A stretch of 46,338 bases of DNA from an uncultured Lachnospiraceae bacterium (GTDB lineage: Bacteria > Bacillota > Clostridia > Lachnospirales > Lachnospiraceae). Position numbers and translations under genes: made by a program. Location of the stretch: contig CACWLA010000018.1 of assembly GCA_902761665.1 (NCBI GenBank), forward strand, positions 1 through 46,338, in the 5' to 3' direction. The notes beneath the pieces are model-generated. The model searched no databases, was not told the origin of the DNA, and saw only the letters and a program-made list of their open reading frames with translations. Position 1 is the stretch's first letter. Every line of letters starts with the position of its first letter. This document shows, in pieces, positions 1 through 7,486 of the stretch.

Positions 1-88
1 CCGGGGCGACAAAGCCCAGAAGGACGCCCAGGGCAAAGCCCGCGGCAACCCGGATAAACAGATTCTTTTTGTCAAGAAAAGCTCTCAT
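1..88 (-). CDS. Probable dicarboxylate/amino acid:cation symporter, N-terminal fragment
   Basis: Only the first 29 codons lie in the window; the gene runs off the left edge. The visible peptide starts MRAFLDKKNLFIRV and continues with a hydrophobic Ala/Gly/Leu/Val stretch ending GLLGF-type residues and a proline. A short basic head followed by a first membrane helix rich in Gly and Leu is typical of the DAACS (SDF) sodium/proton symporter family, but 29 residues cannot prove it. A GGGAG ribosome binding site lies about 11 bases upstream of the ATG, and a good promoter is at 129-157. It could be another membrane protein. Confidence 0.45.
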   Translation of the reverse strand, partial: MRAFLDKKNLFIRVAAGFALGVLLGFVAP

Positions 89-128
89 GCCCGTCAGTCT
101 CCCGCTCCATTGTCTGACCTATGTGAAC

Positions 129-157
129 ACTTTAGCACCCGGGGCGGCGTAAAACAA
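129..157 (-). promoter_or_regulatory. Promoter of the symporter gene
   Basis: On the minus strand TTGTTT (152-157) and TAAAGT (129-134) are separated by exactly 17 bases. It is the only promoter-like pair seen upstream of the left-edge gene. Confidence 0.5.
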
Positions 158-190
158 GACAGGAATGCGATCTTTTCCCCGGAGTATCCA

Positions 191-224
191 AACAGCGCGG
201 GCTATGCGAGCCCGCGCTGTTTTT
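191..224 (+). terminator. Orphan rho-independent terminator before the recN remnant
   Basis: A perfect 13-bp stem (191-203 with 209-221, loop ATGCG) is followed by a T run at 220-224, so it reads as a plus-strand terminator. No plus-strand gene precedes it in the window: the only gene to its left is on the minus strand. Its position immediately before the recN homology suggests it belonged to a gene now lost or to a different locus. Confidence 0.75.
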
Positions 225-225
225 C

Positions 226-726
226 CTGTCAGTCGTTTTCACGATAGCACTCTCAAAAACAGCTGAACCGTCCGCAAACGGCGCCGACCGCGCCGAATAC
301 CTTGTCTCACTCAATCCCGGCTCAGATCCGGCGCCTCTGGCCAAGGTCGCGAGCGGCGGTGAACTCAGCCGCATCATGCTGGCCATCAAGACGATCCTGG
401 CCGACCGCGACGAGATCCCGTCCGTCATTTTCGACGAGATCGACAGCGGGATCAGCGGCCGCACGGCACAGATGGTCGGCCGGAAGCTGAAGGAGATCAG
501 CCGGTACCGCCAGGTCCTTCTGATCACGCATCTGCCGCAGATCGCCGCACTCGCGGACGAACATTTCGGCATCGAAAAACAAACGGACGGTGTTACGACA
601 CATACCCTTGTCCGCTGCCTGAACGAAGAGGAGTCCGTCGCTGAACTGGCGCGTCTTCTCGGCGGCGACAGGATCAGCGGAAGTGTGCTGGAGACTGCAA
701 AAGAGATGAAAAACGCCGCGAAATAA
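226..726 (+). pseudogene. recN: recN 3' remnant (DNA repair ATPase RecN, C-terminal third)
   Basis: The reading frame encodes the C-terminal ATPase lobe of RecN, an SMC-like protein of double-strand break repair. Visible are the D-x-x-E-Y-L-V-S-x-N-P-G block, the ABC signature ASGGELSR (352-375), the Walker B/D-loop VIFDEIDSGISG (424-459) and the switch region ITHLPQIAALAD (520-555). The homology begins right after the hairpin at 191-224. Only about 160 of the usual 550-570 residues remain, so the N-terminal Walker A lobe and the coiled coil are absent. The frame is open from 136, but the first ATG is at 376, inside a conserved motif and without a ribosome binding site. I therefore call it a 5'-truncated pseudogene. 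An assembly join between unrelated sequences at about 226 is an equally serious alternative. The bidirectional terminator at 761-797 ends it. Confidence 0.85.
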
Positions 727-760
727 GCAGTTATCCACATTTTGCGGCCGAACAGATAAA

Positions 761-797
761 AAAAAGAGCATGTTCCGACGGGAAACATGCTCTTTTT
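761..797. terminator. Bidirectional terminator between recN remnant and lexA
   Basis: A 14-bp stem with A-rich left and T-rich right arms (761-774 with 784-797, 9-base loop) lies between convergent genes. T runs follow the stem in both directions. Confidence 0.9.
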
Positions 798-857
798 GCG
801 TATGTGGAAAACTTTTTTAGCGCGCCGCTTCAGGCCCCGGAGCTCCGGAAGACTGCT

Positions 858-1484
858 TCAGCGGAAAGTGCGGATCAGGGCGACGACCTTGCCGAGGATG
901 CGGCAGTCGGGCACGATGATGGGATCCATTTCATCGTTTTCCGGCTGCAGGCGGATATGGCCGTTCTCCTTATAAAAACGCTTTACGGTCGCGGAATCGT
1001 CGATCAGGGCGACGACGATCTCGCCGTTTGACGCTTCGGACTGTTCCCGGACGAGGATGCGGTCACCGTCGAGGATGCCGGCACCTATCATGCTTTCGCC
1101 GTGCACTTCCAGCATGAAGACGCTGTCGGCGCCGGAAGGCAGTTCAGAAGCAGGATAGGGGTAATAACTTTCGATGTTCTGCTCGGCAAGGATGGGTTCG
1201 CCGGCAGCTACGCGTCCGACCAGAGGCACGGAATACATCTCTTGGCGGCCGATGCCGTAAAAATCGTCATCGGCGATCTCGATCGTACGCGGTTTCGTGG
1301 GGTCGCGGCGGATGAAGCCCATTTTTTCCAGGGTCTCCAGATGCGCGTGGACGGAAGAAGTGGAACGAAGGCCTACGGCATTGCAGATCTCACGCACTGC
1401 AGGCGGGTAGCCCTTTTTCAGGATCTCATCTTTAATATAATTCAGGATCTCTTCTTGCTTGGCCGAAAGACCGTTTCTCTTCAT
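858..1484 (-). CDS. lexA: LexA, SOS transcriptional repressor
   Basis: LexA binds SOS boxes as a dimer and cleaves itself when RecA filaments form on single-stranded DNA. The 208-residue protein has the N-terminal winged helix ([16 protein letters not shown], about 43-58) and the C-terminal S24 peptidase fold. The cleavage site is Ala94-Gly95 in RVAAGEP, the nucleophile is Ser131 in HGESM, and the general base is Lys168 in TVKRF. I chose the ATG at 1484 because GGGGGAATCGAT supplies a ribosome binding site just before it and the family starts there; a frame extension to 1550 crosses the promoter. The gene is divergent from the yneA-like gene, as in Bacillus, and the shared region carries SOS boxes, so autoregulation is expected. 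Confidence 0.98.
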   Translation of the reverse strand: MKRNGLSAKQEEILNYIKDEILKKGYPPAVREICNAVGLRSTSSVHAHLETLEKMGFIRRDPTKPRTIEIADDDFYGIGRQEMYSVPLVGRVAAGEPILAEQNIESYYPYPASELPSGADSVFMLEVHGESMIGAGILDGDRILVREQSEASNGEIVVALIDDSATVKRFYKENGHIRLQPENDEMDPIIVPDCRILGKVVALIRTFR

Positions 1485-1540
1485 ATCGATTCCCCCTTTT
1501 GCCGGTGCCGCCTTGCTTCCGGCAGTCTGCCGGCAGATCC

Positions 1541-1569
1541 ATTGTAGCACGGACCGTTCGGAATGTCAA
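1541..1569 (-). promoter_or_regulatory. lexA promoter
   Basis: Minus-strand TTGACA (1564-1569) and TACAAT (1541-1546) are spaced by 17 bases, a near-perfect vegetative promoter. The first SOS box (1567-1580) overlaps the upstream edge of the -35 element. Confidence 0.9.
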
Positions 1570-1667
1570 ACATATGTTCTCGAAAATTTGTTCGATTTTC
1601 TTTTGAAAAGGTATTGACAAACATATGTTCGGGTGTTATATTGATGCCGTAATCGAACAGACGTTCC
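1567..1667. promoter_or_regulatory. Cluster of SOS boxes (LexA operators)
   Basis: Four 14-base sites resemble the Gram-positive SOS consensus CGAACRNRYGTTYC. They are 1567-1580 (CAAACATATGTTCT), 1581-1594 (CGAAAATTTGTTCG, weakest, one arm imperfect), 1618-1631 (CAAACATATGTTCG) and 1654-1667 (CGAACAGACGTTCC, exact match). The third sits inside the spacer of the yneA promoter and the fourth just past its expected transcription start. The first and third share the same 13-base core. LexA binding here should repress both divergent genes. Confidence 0.9.
1614..1642 (+). promoter_or_regulatory. yneA-like gene promoter
   Basis: TTGACA (1614-1619) and TATATT (1637-1642) are 17 bases apart. The SOS box at 1618-1631 occupies the spacer, a classic repressor position. 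Confidence 0.9.
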
Positions 1668-1724
1668 CTTTCGGCCCCGGCAGACTGCCGTGAGGACCGC
1701 GGAGCAGTACAGGAGGAGGGTAAG

Positions 1725-2057
1725 ATGAGACGAACTTCAAGAAACAGAATGACCGAACGCCAGATGACCGTGATGTTCATCACGCTTGCCGTCCTTGTCG
1801 TGATCGCCGTGATCTTCATTTCCGGACGCCGCGTGGTGGCCGATGCGCCGCAGGCAGCGCCGTACTACCGCAGCATCAGGGTCGAGAAAGGCGACAGTCT
1901 CTGGTCCATCGCCGAAACATACGCGCCTGCCGCGGACAACAAGAGCCTTTCCGCTTACGTGGAAGATCTCCGCAGCATCAATTCACTCCGCCGCGATGCA
2001 CCGCTGCAGGTTGGCCAGTCCCTGCTGGTCGTATATTACGCAGATGCCTCCGATTGA
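1725..2057 (+). CDS. yneA: YneA-like SOS cell division suppressor (membrane anchor plus LysM)
   Basis: The 110-residue protein has a basic N-terminus, one membrane helix (about 17-34, MTVMFITLAVLVVIAVIF) and an extracytoplasmic LysM domain starting at about residue 50 (SIRVEKGDSLWSIAE) and ending VGQSLLVVYY. In Bacillus, YneA has this architecture, lies divergent from lexA and delays division during the SOS response. An AGGAGG ribosome binding site is at 1711-1716, 8 bases before the ATG. The SOS boxes upstream make damage induction very likely. The division-inhibitor role is inferred from architecture and synteny; a general LysM cell-wall protein is the alternative. A terminator follows at 2134-2157. 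Confidence 0.88.
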   Translation: MRRTSRNRMTERQMTVMFITLAVLVVIAVIFISGRRVVADAPQAAPYYRSIRVEKGDSLWSIAETYAPAADNKSLSAYVEDLRSINSLRRDAPLQVGQSLLVVYYADASD

Positions 2058-2133
2058 TCCGCCTGACACAGGGGAATGTTCACCCCCACGCATTTCCCTG
2101 TTTCCCCGCATCATGCGGGCCATATAAGGATCA

Positions 2134-2157
2134 GGACCCGGAAACGGGTCCTTTTTT
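2134..2157 (+). terminator. Terminator of the yneA-like gene
   Basis: GGACCCG-gaaa-CGGGTCC (2134-2151) is followed by six T residues. The other strand lacks a T run, so it is one-directional. A second small hairpin (CCCGCA/TGCGGG, about 2105-2119) precedes it. Confidence 0.88.
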
Positions 2158-2162
2158 ATTCC

Positions 2163-3293
2163 TTATTCATCTTTGCCGGCAGTCGTTTCATTCACCGGCG
2201 CTTCATCAGCCTTGCCGGCCTCCGTTTCCTTTTCCGGCAGTTTTTCCCGCAGTTTCACTGCATTTCGCTGTGAACGCAGCATGTAATCGTTCGTCGCCGC
2301 ATAGTGCTTCTTTGTCGTATTGACGTCGGAATGTCCCAGAACGCTCGCCACCAGGTAGATATCGTTCGTTTCCTGGTACAGGCTGGTGCCGTAAGTACTG
2401 CGCAGCTTGTGCGGTGTGATCTTTTTCAGCGTCGTGACGGTCATCGCATATTTTTTGACAAGGTTTTCCACCGAGCGCACGTTGATCCGGCGCATCTGCA
2501 GCGACAGGAAGAAAGCGTCTTCATGGCCGGCGCGCGGCACGAGGGTTTTCCGCTCGTCATAATAGACCTCCAGCGCATCGGCTACCTCGTCGCTGAAATA
2601 GACGATGGCTTCCTTGCCGCCTTTCCGGTGTACATGTACGCCCATATTCTGGAAATCCACGTCCTTGATGTCGAGACCGACACATTCCGACACACGGATG
2701 CCTGTCCCGAGCAGAAGAGAAAGCATGGCCAGATCGCGGTTTTTGGTCTTTTCATGGAAAGCCTGCTGCTTTTCCGTCAGTTTTTCGCCGCTTTCCACCT
2801 GGTCCAGCAGTTCCGCGACTTCATCGATATCCAGACGGATGATCTCTTTCTGCGGGATCTTCGGCAGAGGAATGCGTGCCGCAGGGTTCGCATCGACCAT
2901 TTCCTTCTGATAAAAGTAGTTGTACATGGTCTTGATCGCGCTGATCTTGCGCATCAGGCCGCGGGCGTGGTTGATATGTTCCTCGCCGTCTTCGGAGGTA
3001 TAATATTTCAGATAGTCCATGTAAGCTTCAAGATCGATCGGCTTAACGTTCTCGAGAGAGGAGACCTCCAGGTTCCGCACGTCCTTTCCCCTGAAAAAGG
3101 GGTGATTCTCAGTCAGATAATCGAAAAATACGCGCAGATCGTAGGCATAGGCAATGCGCGTGCGGCTGGACGTGTTCGGTTCGATGCCGCGGAAAAAATA
3201 GAACAAAAACTGCGGAAGAGTGGCTTCCAGTTCCCGAAGTTTCTTCGTGTTGCGGATATCTATCTGTTCATGATAAGGCCTGCTGACAGCCAT
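2163..3293 (-). CDS. Tyrosine recombinase of the XerC/XerD type
   Basis: A 376-residue site-specific recombinase with an N-terminal SAM-like core-binding domain (about 25-130) and a C-terminal catalytic domain. All catalytic residues are visible: Arg200 (GTGIRVSE), a lysine in the beta-hairpin (Lys224 or Lys227), His295-x-x-Arg298 (PHKLRSTYG), His321 (LGHSDV) and the nucleophile Tyr331 (KKHYAA). It is longer than XerC/D (about 300) and ends in a charged Glu/Lys/Ala tail. A phage integrase is less likely because no phage genes are nearby. In Bacillus a resolvase-like gene also neighbours yneA, but of the serine family. Whether this enzyme resolves chromosome dimers or acts at another site cannot be told from the sequence. 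Confidence 0.9.
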   Translation of the reverse strand: MAVSRPYHEQIDIRNTKKLRELEATLPQFLFYFFRGIEPNTSSRTRIAYAYDLRVFFDYLTENHPFFRGKDVRNLEVSSLENVKPIDLEAYMDYLKYYTSEDGEEHINHARGLMRKISAIKTMYNYFYQKEMVDANPAARIPLPKIPQKEIIRLDIDEVAELLDQVESGEKLTEKQQAFHEKTKNRDLAMLSLLLGTGIRVSECVGLDIKDVDFQNMGVHVHRKGGKEAIVYFSDEVADALEVYYDERKTLVPRAGHEDAFFLSLQMRRINVRSVENLVKKYAMTVTTLKKITPHKLRSTYGTSLYQETNDIYLVASVLGHSDVNTTKKHYAATNDYMLRSQRNAVKLREKLPEKETEAGKADEAPVNETTAGKDE

Positions 3294-3363
3294 TTCCCAG
3301 CCTCCTTAATGCAAATTCAACCTGCAATAATATGTTTATGACTTGTTTTCATCAAAAAGCAGC

Positions 3364-3390
3364 ATTATATACAAACGTTTATAAGGTCAA
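3364..3390 (-). promoter_or_regulatory. Possible promoter of the recombinase gene
   Basis: Minus-strand TTGACC (3385-3390) and TATAAT (3364-3369) are only 15 bases apart, short for a vegetative promoter. The -35 overlaps a copy of the GCGAATAGTTG repeat also seen near 4345. Confidence 0.4.
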
Positions 3391-3408
3391 CTATTCGCGA
3401 AATCCCAT

Positions 3409-4167
3409 TCATTTCGAAATATTCCGATTATTCAGACAATTTCGTTTTTCCGGCCATCCGGGAAGATCTGCCCGCAGGATCGCCGCATGCATCCGGTCCC
3501 TGGCGCCTGGATTTTCCTTTGTGATTTCACCGACCAGCTGTTTGACATATTCCCGCCTGGTAAAGCCGTCCTCCGGGCAGGGATTCCTGAAGACCGGCAG
3601 CCGGTTCGCTGCGGCATAACCCTTGATATCGGATTCGTCAACATAGATCAGCGGACGTATTACGGTAAGGTCCATGCGGTCCAGATACAGAACAGGCGAA
3701 AAGCAGTAAATGCGGCTTTCATAGATCAGGCTGAGCATGAGCGTTTCGACCATGTCGTTCTTATGATGGCCGTAGGCTACCTTATTGCAGCCAAGTTCCT
3801 TGGCGGCCGTATTGAAGGCCCCTTTGCGGAGCTTCGCGCAGAGAGAACAGGGATTTTTTTCCTTGCGGTCCTCAAAGACGATCTCGGCAATCTGGGACGG
3901 GACGACGGTGTAGGGAACGTCCAGATCCTCGCAGAGCCTGCGGATCGGTAGCAGTCCCTCGGCCGCTTCCGGAAAGCCCATGTCGACAGTGATCGCCTGA
4001 AGAGAAAACTTCTTTGGATAAAAACGCCTTAGTCCTGCAAGCGCCGTAAGAAGCGTCAGCGAATCCTTGCCGCCGGAAACACCGACAGCAACAGTATCAC
4101 CTTCATTGATCATGCCGTAATCGTCAATTGCCTTGCGGCTTAAACTCATTAAGCGCTGAAGATCCAT
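3409..4167 (-). CDS. TtcA/TilS-superfamily tRNA thiolation enzyme
   Basis: A 252-residue member of the ATP-pyrophosphatase (PP-loop) family closest to TtcA, which makes 2-thiocytidine in tRNA. The P-loop SGGKDS is at residues 31-36. A CSLC motif near residue 109 gives the paired cysteines that in TtcA hold an iron-sulfur cluster, and a third cysteine is in the NPCPEDG segment near 199. GHHKNDMVET is the conserved TtcA block. The start at 4167 is the first ATG with the family N-terminus. The exact modified base is not certain in Firmicutes, so I give no symbol. Related 20-base repeats flank the gene on both sides. Confidence 0.85.
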   Translation of the reverse strand: MDLQRLMSLSRKAIDDYGMINEGDTVAVGVSGGKDSLTLLTALAGLRRFYPKKFSLQAITVDMGFPEAAEGLLPIRRLCEDLDVPYTVVPSQIAEIVFEDRKEKNPCSLCAKLRKGAFNTAAKELGCNKVAYGHHKNDMVETLMLSLIYESRIYCFSPVLYLDRMDLTVIRPLIYVDESDIKGYAAANRLPVFRNPCPEDGFTRREYVKQLVGEITKENPGARDRMHAAILRADLPGWPEKRNCLNNRNISK

Positions 4168-4257
4168 AATAACCTCTGAATTCTTTAATAAATTGCAGCA
4201 GAGAAAACGTAAATGTCCGTATCCGCTTTAAACTAGAGGATCAGTCCTTAACCGTCC

Positions 4258-4337
4258 CAACTTTAACGAAATAGTTGCACGGGGCCCGAATCATCCTAAA
4301 ACCCCTTGTTTTTCCGCGCAACTTTTCGTTAAAGTTG
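4258..4337. repeat. Long imperfect inverted repeat (hairpin element)
   Basis: The left arm (4258-4282, begins CAACTTTAACGAAA) and right arm (4314-4337, ends TTTCGTTAAAGTTG) pair over about 24 bp with a single bulged base and one G-T pair; the loop is 31 bases. There is no T run next to either side, so it is not an ordinary terminator. Each arm is itself a small hairpin (CAACT...AGTTG). I cannot assign a function: a structured RNA, a protein-binding site, or a remnant of a small mobile element are all possible. Confidence 0.75.
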
Positions 4338-4399
4338 ACTTTTGCGAATAGTTGCCTGTAAATAAATTACCCCTCTCATTCTTCTTTGTCAAGCGATTT

Positions 4400-4428
4400 T
4401 TGACAATGCCTTCGGAATTTGCTATAGT
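4400..4428 (+). promoter_or_regulatory. Promoter of the membrane-anchored Ser/Thr-rich protein gene
   Basis: TTGACA (4400-4405) and TATAGT (4423-4428) with a 17-base spacer. Confidence 0.85.
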
Positions 4429-4539
4429 TTTTATGGTATTTTTTCGGAACTCTCTAAACCAGATCATGACAGCACTCACGTACGCAGCATTTTCAGATCC
4501 GTTCATCTGCGGCGGCGTGCTTTCAGGAAAGGAACTGCC

Positions 4540-5532
4540 GTGAAAAAGAAAAACAAAAACATGAATGTCACGGTCATCGCGGCAGTTCTTCTGATCATCG
4601 TGATGATCGGTCTCGGTGTACGGCTGCTGCACCGTATGTCTGAAAAGCCCGGCCATTCTTCGTCGAACGATGCCCTCTCTTCCGGTGAAACGGCTGTTGA
4701 AACGGAAAACACGCCTGATGCCGTGATCACCTCTGAAATACCGACCTCTGCGGATATTTCTTCAGAAACCGAATCTGTCAGTTATCCGGCCGAATCTCTT
4801 CCTGATTACAAAGTTCATACTCTTCCGGTGACGACCGAAGAAATCACGACCGAAGCGCCGGAAACCACTCCGGAACCCTCAGAAACGACAGTCATTCCCG
4901 AAACGACGGCCCCCTCTGAAAGCACTGAACCTCTTGAATCGACCGCGGAAGCCCTTCCTTCCGAGACTTCAACTGGATTTTCTGAAAATTCCGACAATTT
5001 ACCGTTTATCGGTACCTGGATTCTTGAATACGACCTTGCTCCGGCCCAGGAAACTGCCCTCAAGGCCCGATATGCGCTGCCCCGCCTGCCTGACAAGCCC
5101 GTGATCCTGCGTCTTTCCGTCATTCTCTCTGATGACGGAACACTCCGGCTCATCTGCACGCAGGAAGACGCGAACGCTTTTAAAGCTGCTCTTTCGGACT
5201 GGTATGCCGAAGCTGCCGCGATCTACGCCGAAACCGGTGCAAACGGCATCCAGAAAGCCGCCTTTCTCTCCTGGGCAGCCTACCGGAAGGGTCTCTACGC
5301 TCTTCTCTCACCGGATACCGTAAATAAGCTGAATGCGCACTGGCATGCGGAAGGAAATACGATCTTCATTACCGACGAAGGTGAAGTGCAGGCTGAGATC
5401 TCCACGGAATTTGACGCCCTCGGCCTTACGGTCACCGATTTCCGTGTCACGAATGATGATTTCCGGGATACGGTTTCTCTGATGCAGGAATCTCTCGGCT
5501 TTACCGTGCCCTGCCACCTGGCAAAACAATGA
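4540..5532 (+). CDS. Membrane-anchored extracytoplasmic protein with Ser/Thr/Glu/Pro-rich linker, function unknown
   Basis: A 330-residue protein I do not recognise. A lysine/asparagine-rich head is followed by one membrane helix (about 9-27, VTVIAAVLLIIVMIGLGV), so the bulk is outside the cell. Residues about 40-150 are a low-complexity linker of Ser, Thr, Glu and Pro (TTEEITTEAPETTPEPSETT type), typical of surface-protein stalks. The C-terminal part (about 155-330) starts FIGTWILEYDL, resembling lipocalin-like or DUF5640-type beta domains that score the effect of a GTW motif, but the middle is helical and this is only a hint. The GTG at 4540 follows AGGAAAGGA; the ATG at 4561 is an alternative start. 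It has its own promoter and a shared terminator, so it is a single-gene unit. Confidence 0.8.
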   Translation: MKKKNKNMNVTVIAAVLLIIVMIGLGVRLLHRMSEKPGHSSSNDALSSGETAVETENTPDAVITSEIPTSADISSETESVSYPAESLPDYKVHTLPVTTEEITTEAPETTPEPSETTVIPETTAPSESTEPLESTAEALPSETSTGFSENSDNLPFIGTWILEYDLAPAQETALKARYALPRLPDKPVILRLSVILSDDGTLRLICTQEDANAFKAALSDWYAEAAAIYAETGANGIQKAAFLSWAAYRKGLYALLSPDTVNKLNAHWHAEGNTIFITDEGEVQAEISTEFDALGLTVTDFRVTNDDFRDTVSLMQESLGFTVPCHLAKQ

Positions 5533-5544
5533 CCCTTAATACGC

Positions 5545-5577
5545 AAAAAGAGGTCCGGCAGTGTCGGACCTCTTTTT
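5545..5577. terminator. Bidirectional terminator
   Basis: A 13-bp stem (5545-5557 with 5565-5577) with A-rich left and T-rich right ends lies between the convergent surface-protein gene and the guaB-DUF6472 unit. Confidence 0.92.
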
Positions 5578-5589
5578 GATTTGTTCTGA

Positions 5590-5778
5590 TCAGATCTGCT
5601 TATGCACGATCAGGTATTCGTCACCGAAGCGGTAAAACGGACAGCTTGCGGTGCGGCCGGTCAGAAAATTCGCGTAATCGTCCTCATCGAGGTCCATCAC
5701 GCAGGAGTATTCGTCATATTCCTCGTCATACTCGAAATACAGACAGGATTCGCAGCTGGTCTGCCCTTTCTTTTCCAC
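5590..5778 (-). CDS. Small four-cysteine acidic protein, DUF6472-like
   Basis: A 62-residue protein with the pattern C-E-S-C-L-Y-F near the start, then an acidic EYDEEYDEYSC stretch, DLDEDDYANFLTG, and a final SCPFYRFGDEY. Four cysteines spaced as CxxC...C...C suggest a small metal-binding fold. This matches my recollection of the clostridial family DUF6472, which has no known function. It lies 18 bases downstream of guaB on the same strand, so it is probably cotranscribed with it. Confidence 0.75.
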   Translation of the reverse strand: MEKKGQTSCESCLYFEYDEEYDEYSCVMDLDEDDYANFLTGRTASCPFYRFGDEYLIVHKQI

Positions 5779-5796
5779 TTTCCGCCTCCGCAGCGC

Positions 5797-7305
5797 TTAT
5801 TTGATCGCCTGGTTCTTTTCCTTCGGAATGACGTCGTGCGCGCCGCCTTCCACGATGCTGACCGAGCTCACCAGCGTCAGGGTAGCCTTCTGCTGCAGTT
5901 CCTCGATCGTCAGGGCGCCGCAGTTGCACATGGTCGAACGGACCTTGCTGAGCGTCATCAGCACGTTGTCCTTCAGTCTGCCGGCATAAGGAACGTAGGA
6001 ATCGACGCCTTCCTCGAAGGAAAGTTTCTTGTCGCCGCCCATGTCGTAGCGCTGCCAGTTGCGGGCACGCGCCGAACCTTCGCCCCAGTACTCCTTGTAG
6101 TAGGTGCCGCCGATGCTGACCTTGTTGGACGGGCTTTCGTCGAAGCGGGCAAAATAGCGGCCCAGCATGATGAAATCGGCACCCATGGCCAGCGCCAGGG
6201 TGATGTGGTGGTCATAAACGATGCCGCCATCGGAGCATACCGGAACATAGATGCCGGTCTCCTTGAAATACTCGTCCCTCGCTCTGCAGACGTCGATCAG
6301 TGCAGTCGCCTGGCCGCGGCCGATGCCTTTTGTCTCACGGGTGATGCAGATGGAACCGCCGCCGATACCGACCTTCACGAAGTCGGCGCCGCATTCGGCA
6401 AGGAAACGGAAGCCGTCAGCGCTGACGACGTTCCCCGCACCGACCTTCACGCTGTCGCCGTAGTGCTCGCGGATCCAACCGATGGTGATCTTCTGCCATT
6501 CCGAAAAGCCCTCAGAGGAATCGATGCACAGAACGTCAGCACCGGCTTCGATCAGTGCCGGTACGCGCTCTGCGTAGTCGCGCGTATTGATGCCTGCGCC
6601 CACAACGTAGCGCTTGGCCGAATCAAGCAGTTCATTCGGGTTCTGCTTATGGCTCTCGTAGTCCTTGCGGAACACGATGTAGCAGAGCCTGCCCTCTTCG
6701 TCGACGATCGGAAGGGCGTTCAGCTTATGCTCCCAGATGATGTCGTTGGCTTCCTTAAGGCTCGTGCCTTCCGGCGCCCAGACCATCTTCTCGAAAGGCG
6801 TCATGAATTCAGAGACGGGCGTGCTCATGGCCATGCGGCTCACACGGTAATCGCGGCTCGTCACGATCCCGAGAAGTTTGCCCTCAGCCGTGCCGTCACT
6901 CGTAACGGCAATCGTGGAATGCCCGGTCATCTGCGTCAGTTCCACGACGTCCGCCAGCGTATCGTCCGGACGGATGTTGGAATCGCTGCGCACGAAACCG
7001 GCTTTGAAATTCTTGGCCCTGCGGACCATCGCGGCTTCATTTTCCACGCTCTGGGAACCGAAAATGAAGGAAACGCCGCCTTCCTGTGCCAGCGCAACAG
7101 CCAGACGGTCGCCTGACACGGACTGCATGATCGCGGAGACCATGGGAATGTTCATGGTGATCGCCGGCTCCTCTTCTCCTTTTCTGAACTTCACGAGAGG
7201 GGTCCGGAGGGAAACATTTGCCGGAATGCACTCCGCGGACGAATATCCGGGAATCAAAAGGTATTCATTGAACGTGTGGGCAGGTTCCTGAATGAAGGTT
7301 GCCAT
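5797..7305 (-). CDS. guaB: IMP dehydrogenase, clostridial divergent form
   Basis: Converts IMP to XMP with NAD, the first committed step to GMP. The 502-residue TIM barrel carries two CBS domains at about 105-225. The catalytic Cys320 is in [12 protein letters not shown], where most IMPDHs have GIGPGSICTTR, and the mobile flap reads [15 protein letters not shown], keeping the Arg-Tyr pair. These substitutions fit a subgroup found in Clostridia. The start at 7305 has AAGGAGGAATTC immediately upstream. A strong promoter lies at 7343-7371. I see no purine riboswitch in the 40-base leader. Confidence 0.95.
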   Translation of the reverse strand: MATFIQEPAHTFNEYLLIPGYSSAECIPANVSLRTPLVKFRKGEEEPAITMNIPMVSAIMQSVSGDRLAVALAQEGGVSFIFGSQSVENEAAMVRRAKNFKAGFVRSDSNIRPDDTLADVVELTQMTGHSTIAVTSDGTAEGKLLGIVTSRDYRVSRMAMSTPVSEFMTPFEKMVWAPEGTSLKEANDIIWEHKLNALPIVDEEGRLCYIVFRKDYESHKQNPNELLDSAKRYVVGAGINTRDYAERVPALIEAGADVLCIDSSEGFSEWQKITIGWIREHYGDSVKVGAGNVVSADGFRFLAECGADFVKVGIGGGSICITRETKGIGRGQATALIDVCRARDEYFKETGIYVPVCSDGGIVYDHHITLALAMGADFIMLGRYFARFDESPSNKVSIGGTYYKEYWGEGSARARNWQRYDMGGDKKLSFEEGVDSYVPYAGRLKDNVLMTLSKVRSTMCNCGALTIEELQQKATLTLVSSVSIVEGGAHDVIPKEKNQAIK

Positions 7306-7342
7306 GAATTCCTCCTTATTGAACTTTGGTTAAATTTTCGCT

Positions 7343-7371
7343 ATTGTATCGCGTAATCCGCAATAATGCAA
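7343..7371 (-). promoter_or_regulatory. guaB promoter
   Basis: Minus-strand TTGCAT (7366-7371) and TACAAT (7343-7348), spacer 17 bases. Confidence 0.85.
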
Positions 7372-7435
7372 GCCGAAAAAACTGAAAATTTGCTAAAAAT
7401 GACGCATCGTCGTCCTTCGTGCGCCGGCCTGATAA

Positions 7436-7461
7436 AAAAAGAGGTCTTTCGACCTCTTTTT
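7436..7461 (-). terminator. tmRNA terminator
   Basis: An 11-bp stem (7436-7446 with 7451-7461, loop TTTC) followed on the minus strand by seven T residues, just 3' of the tmRNA. The stem has A/T runs on both sides and could work in both directions. Confidence 0.9.
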
Positions 7462-7486
7462 GCGCACCGCGCCGTTTGCTCGCGAA

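Larger units (their letters stand above)
4168..4539. other. 372-base intergenic region
   Basis: No gene is supported here. It holds a strong inverted repeat (4258-4337), a third related repeat at about 4338-4355, and the promoter at 4400-4428 for the downstream plus-strand gene. The base composition is AT-rich compared with its neighbours. The 110 bases after the promoter form an untranslated leader with nothing I recognise. Confidence 0.7.

Noticed and set aside
731-811. Two DnaA-box-like sequences (TTATCCACA at 731-739; TTTTCCACA on the minus strand at 803-811)
   Set aside because: Only two sites around a terminator, with no AT-rich unwinding region and no dnaA or dnaN nearby. Chance is likely.
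2163-3293. An integrated phage or genomic island around the tyrosine recombinase
   Set aside because: No phage structural, lysis or replication genes and no tRNA or att-like direct repeat are visible; its neighbours are ordinary chromosomal genes.
7306-7345. A purine riboswitch upstream of guaB
   Set aside because: The leader after the promoter is about 35 bases, too short for a purine aptamer, and has none of its conserved pairings.
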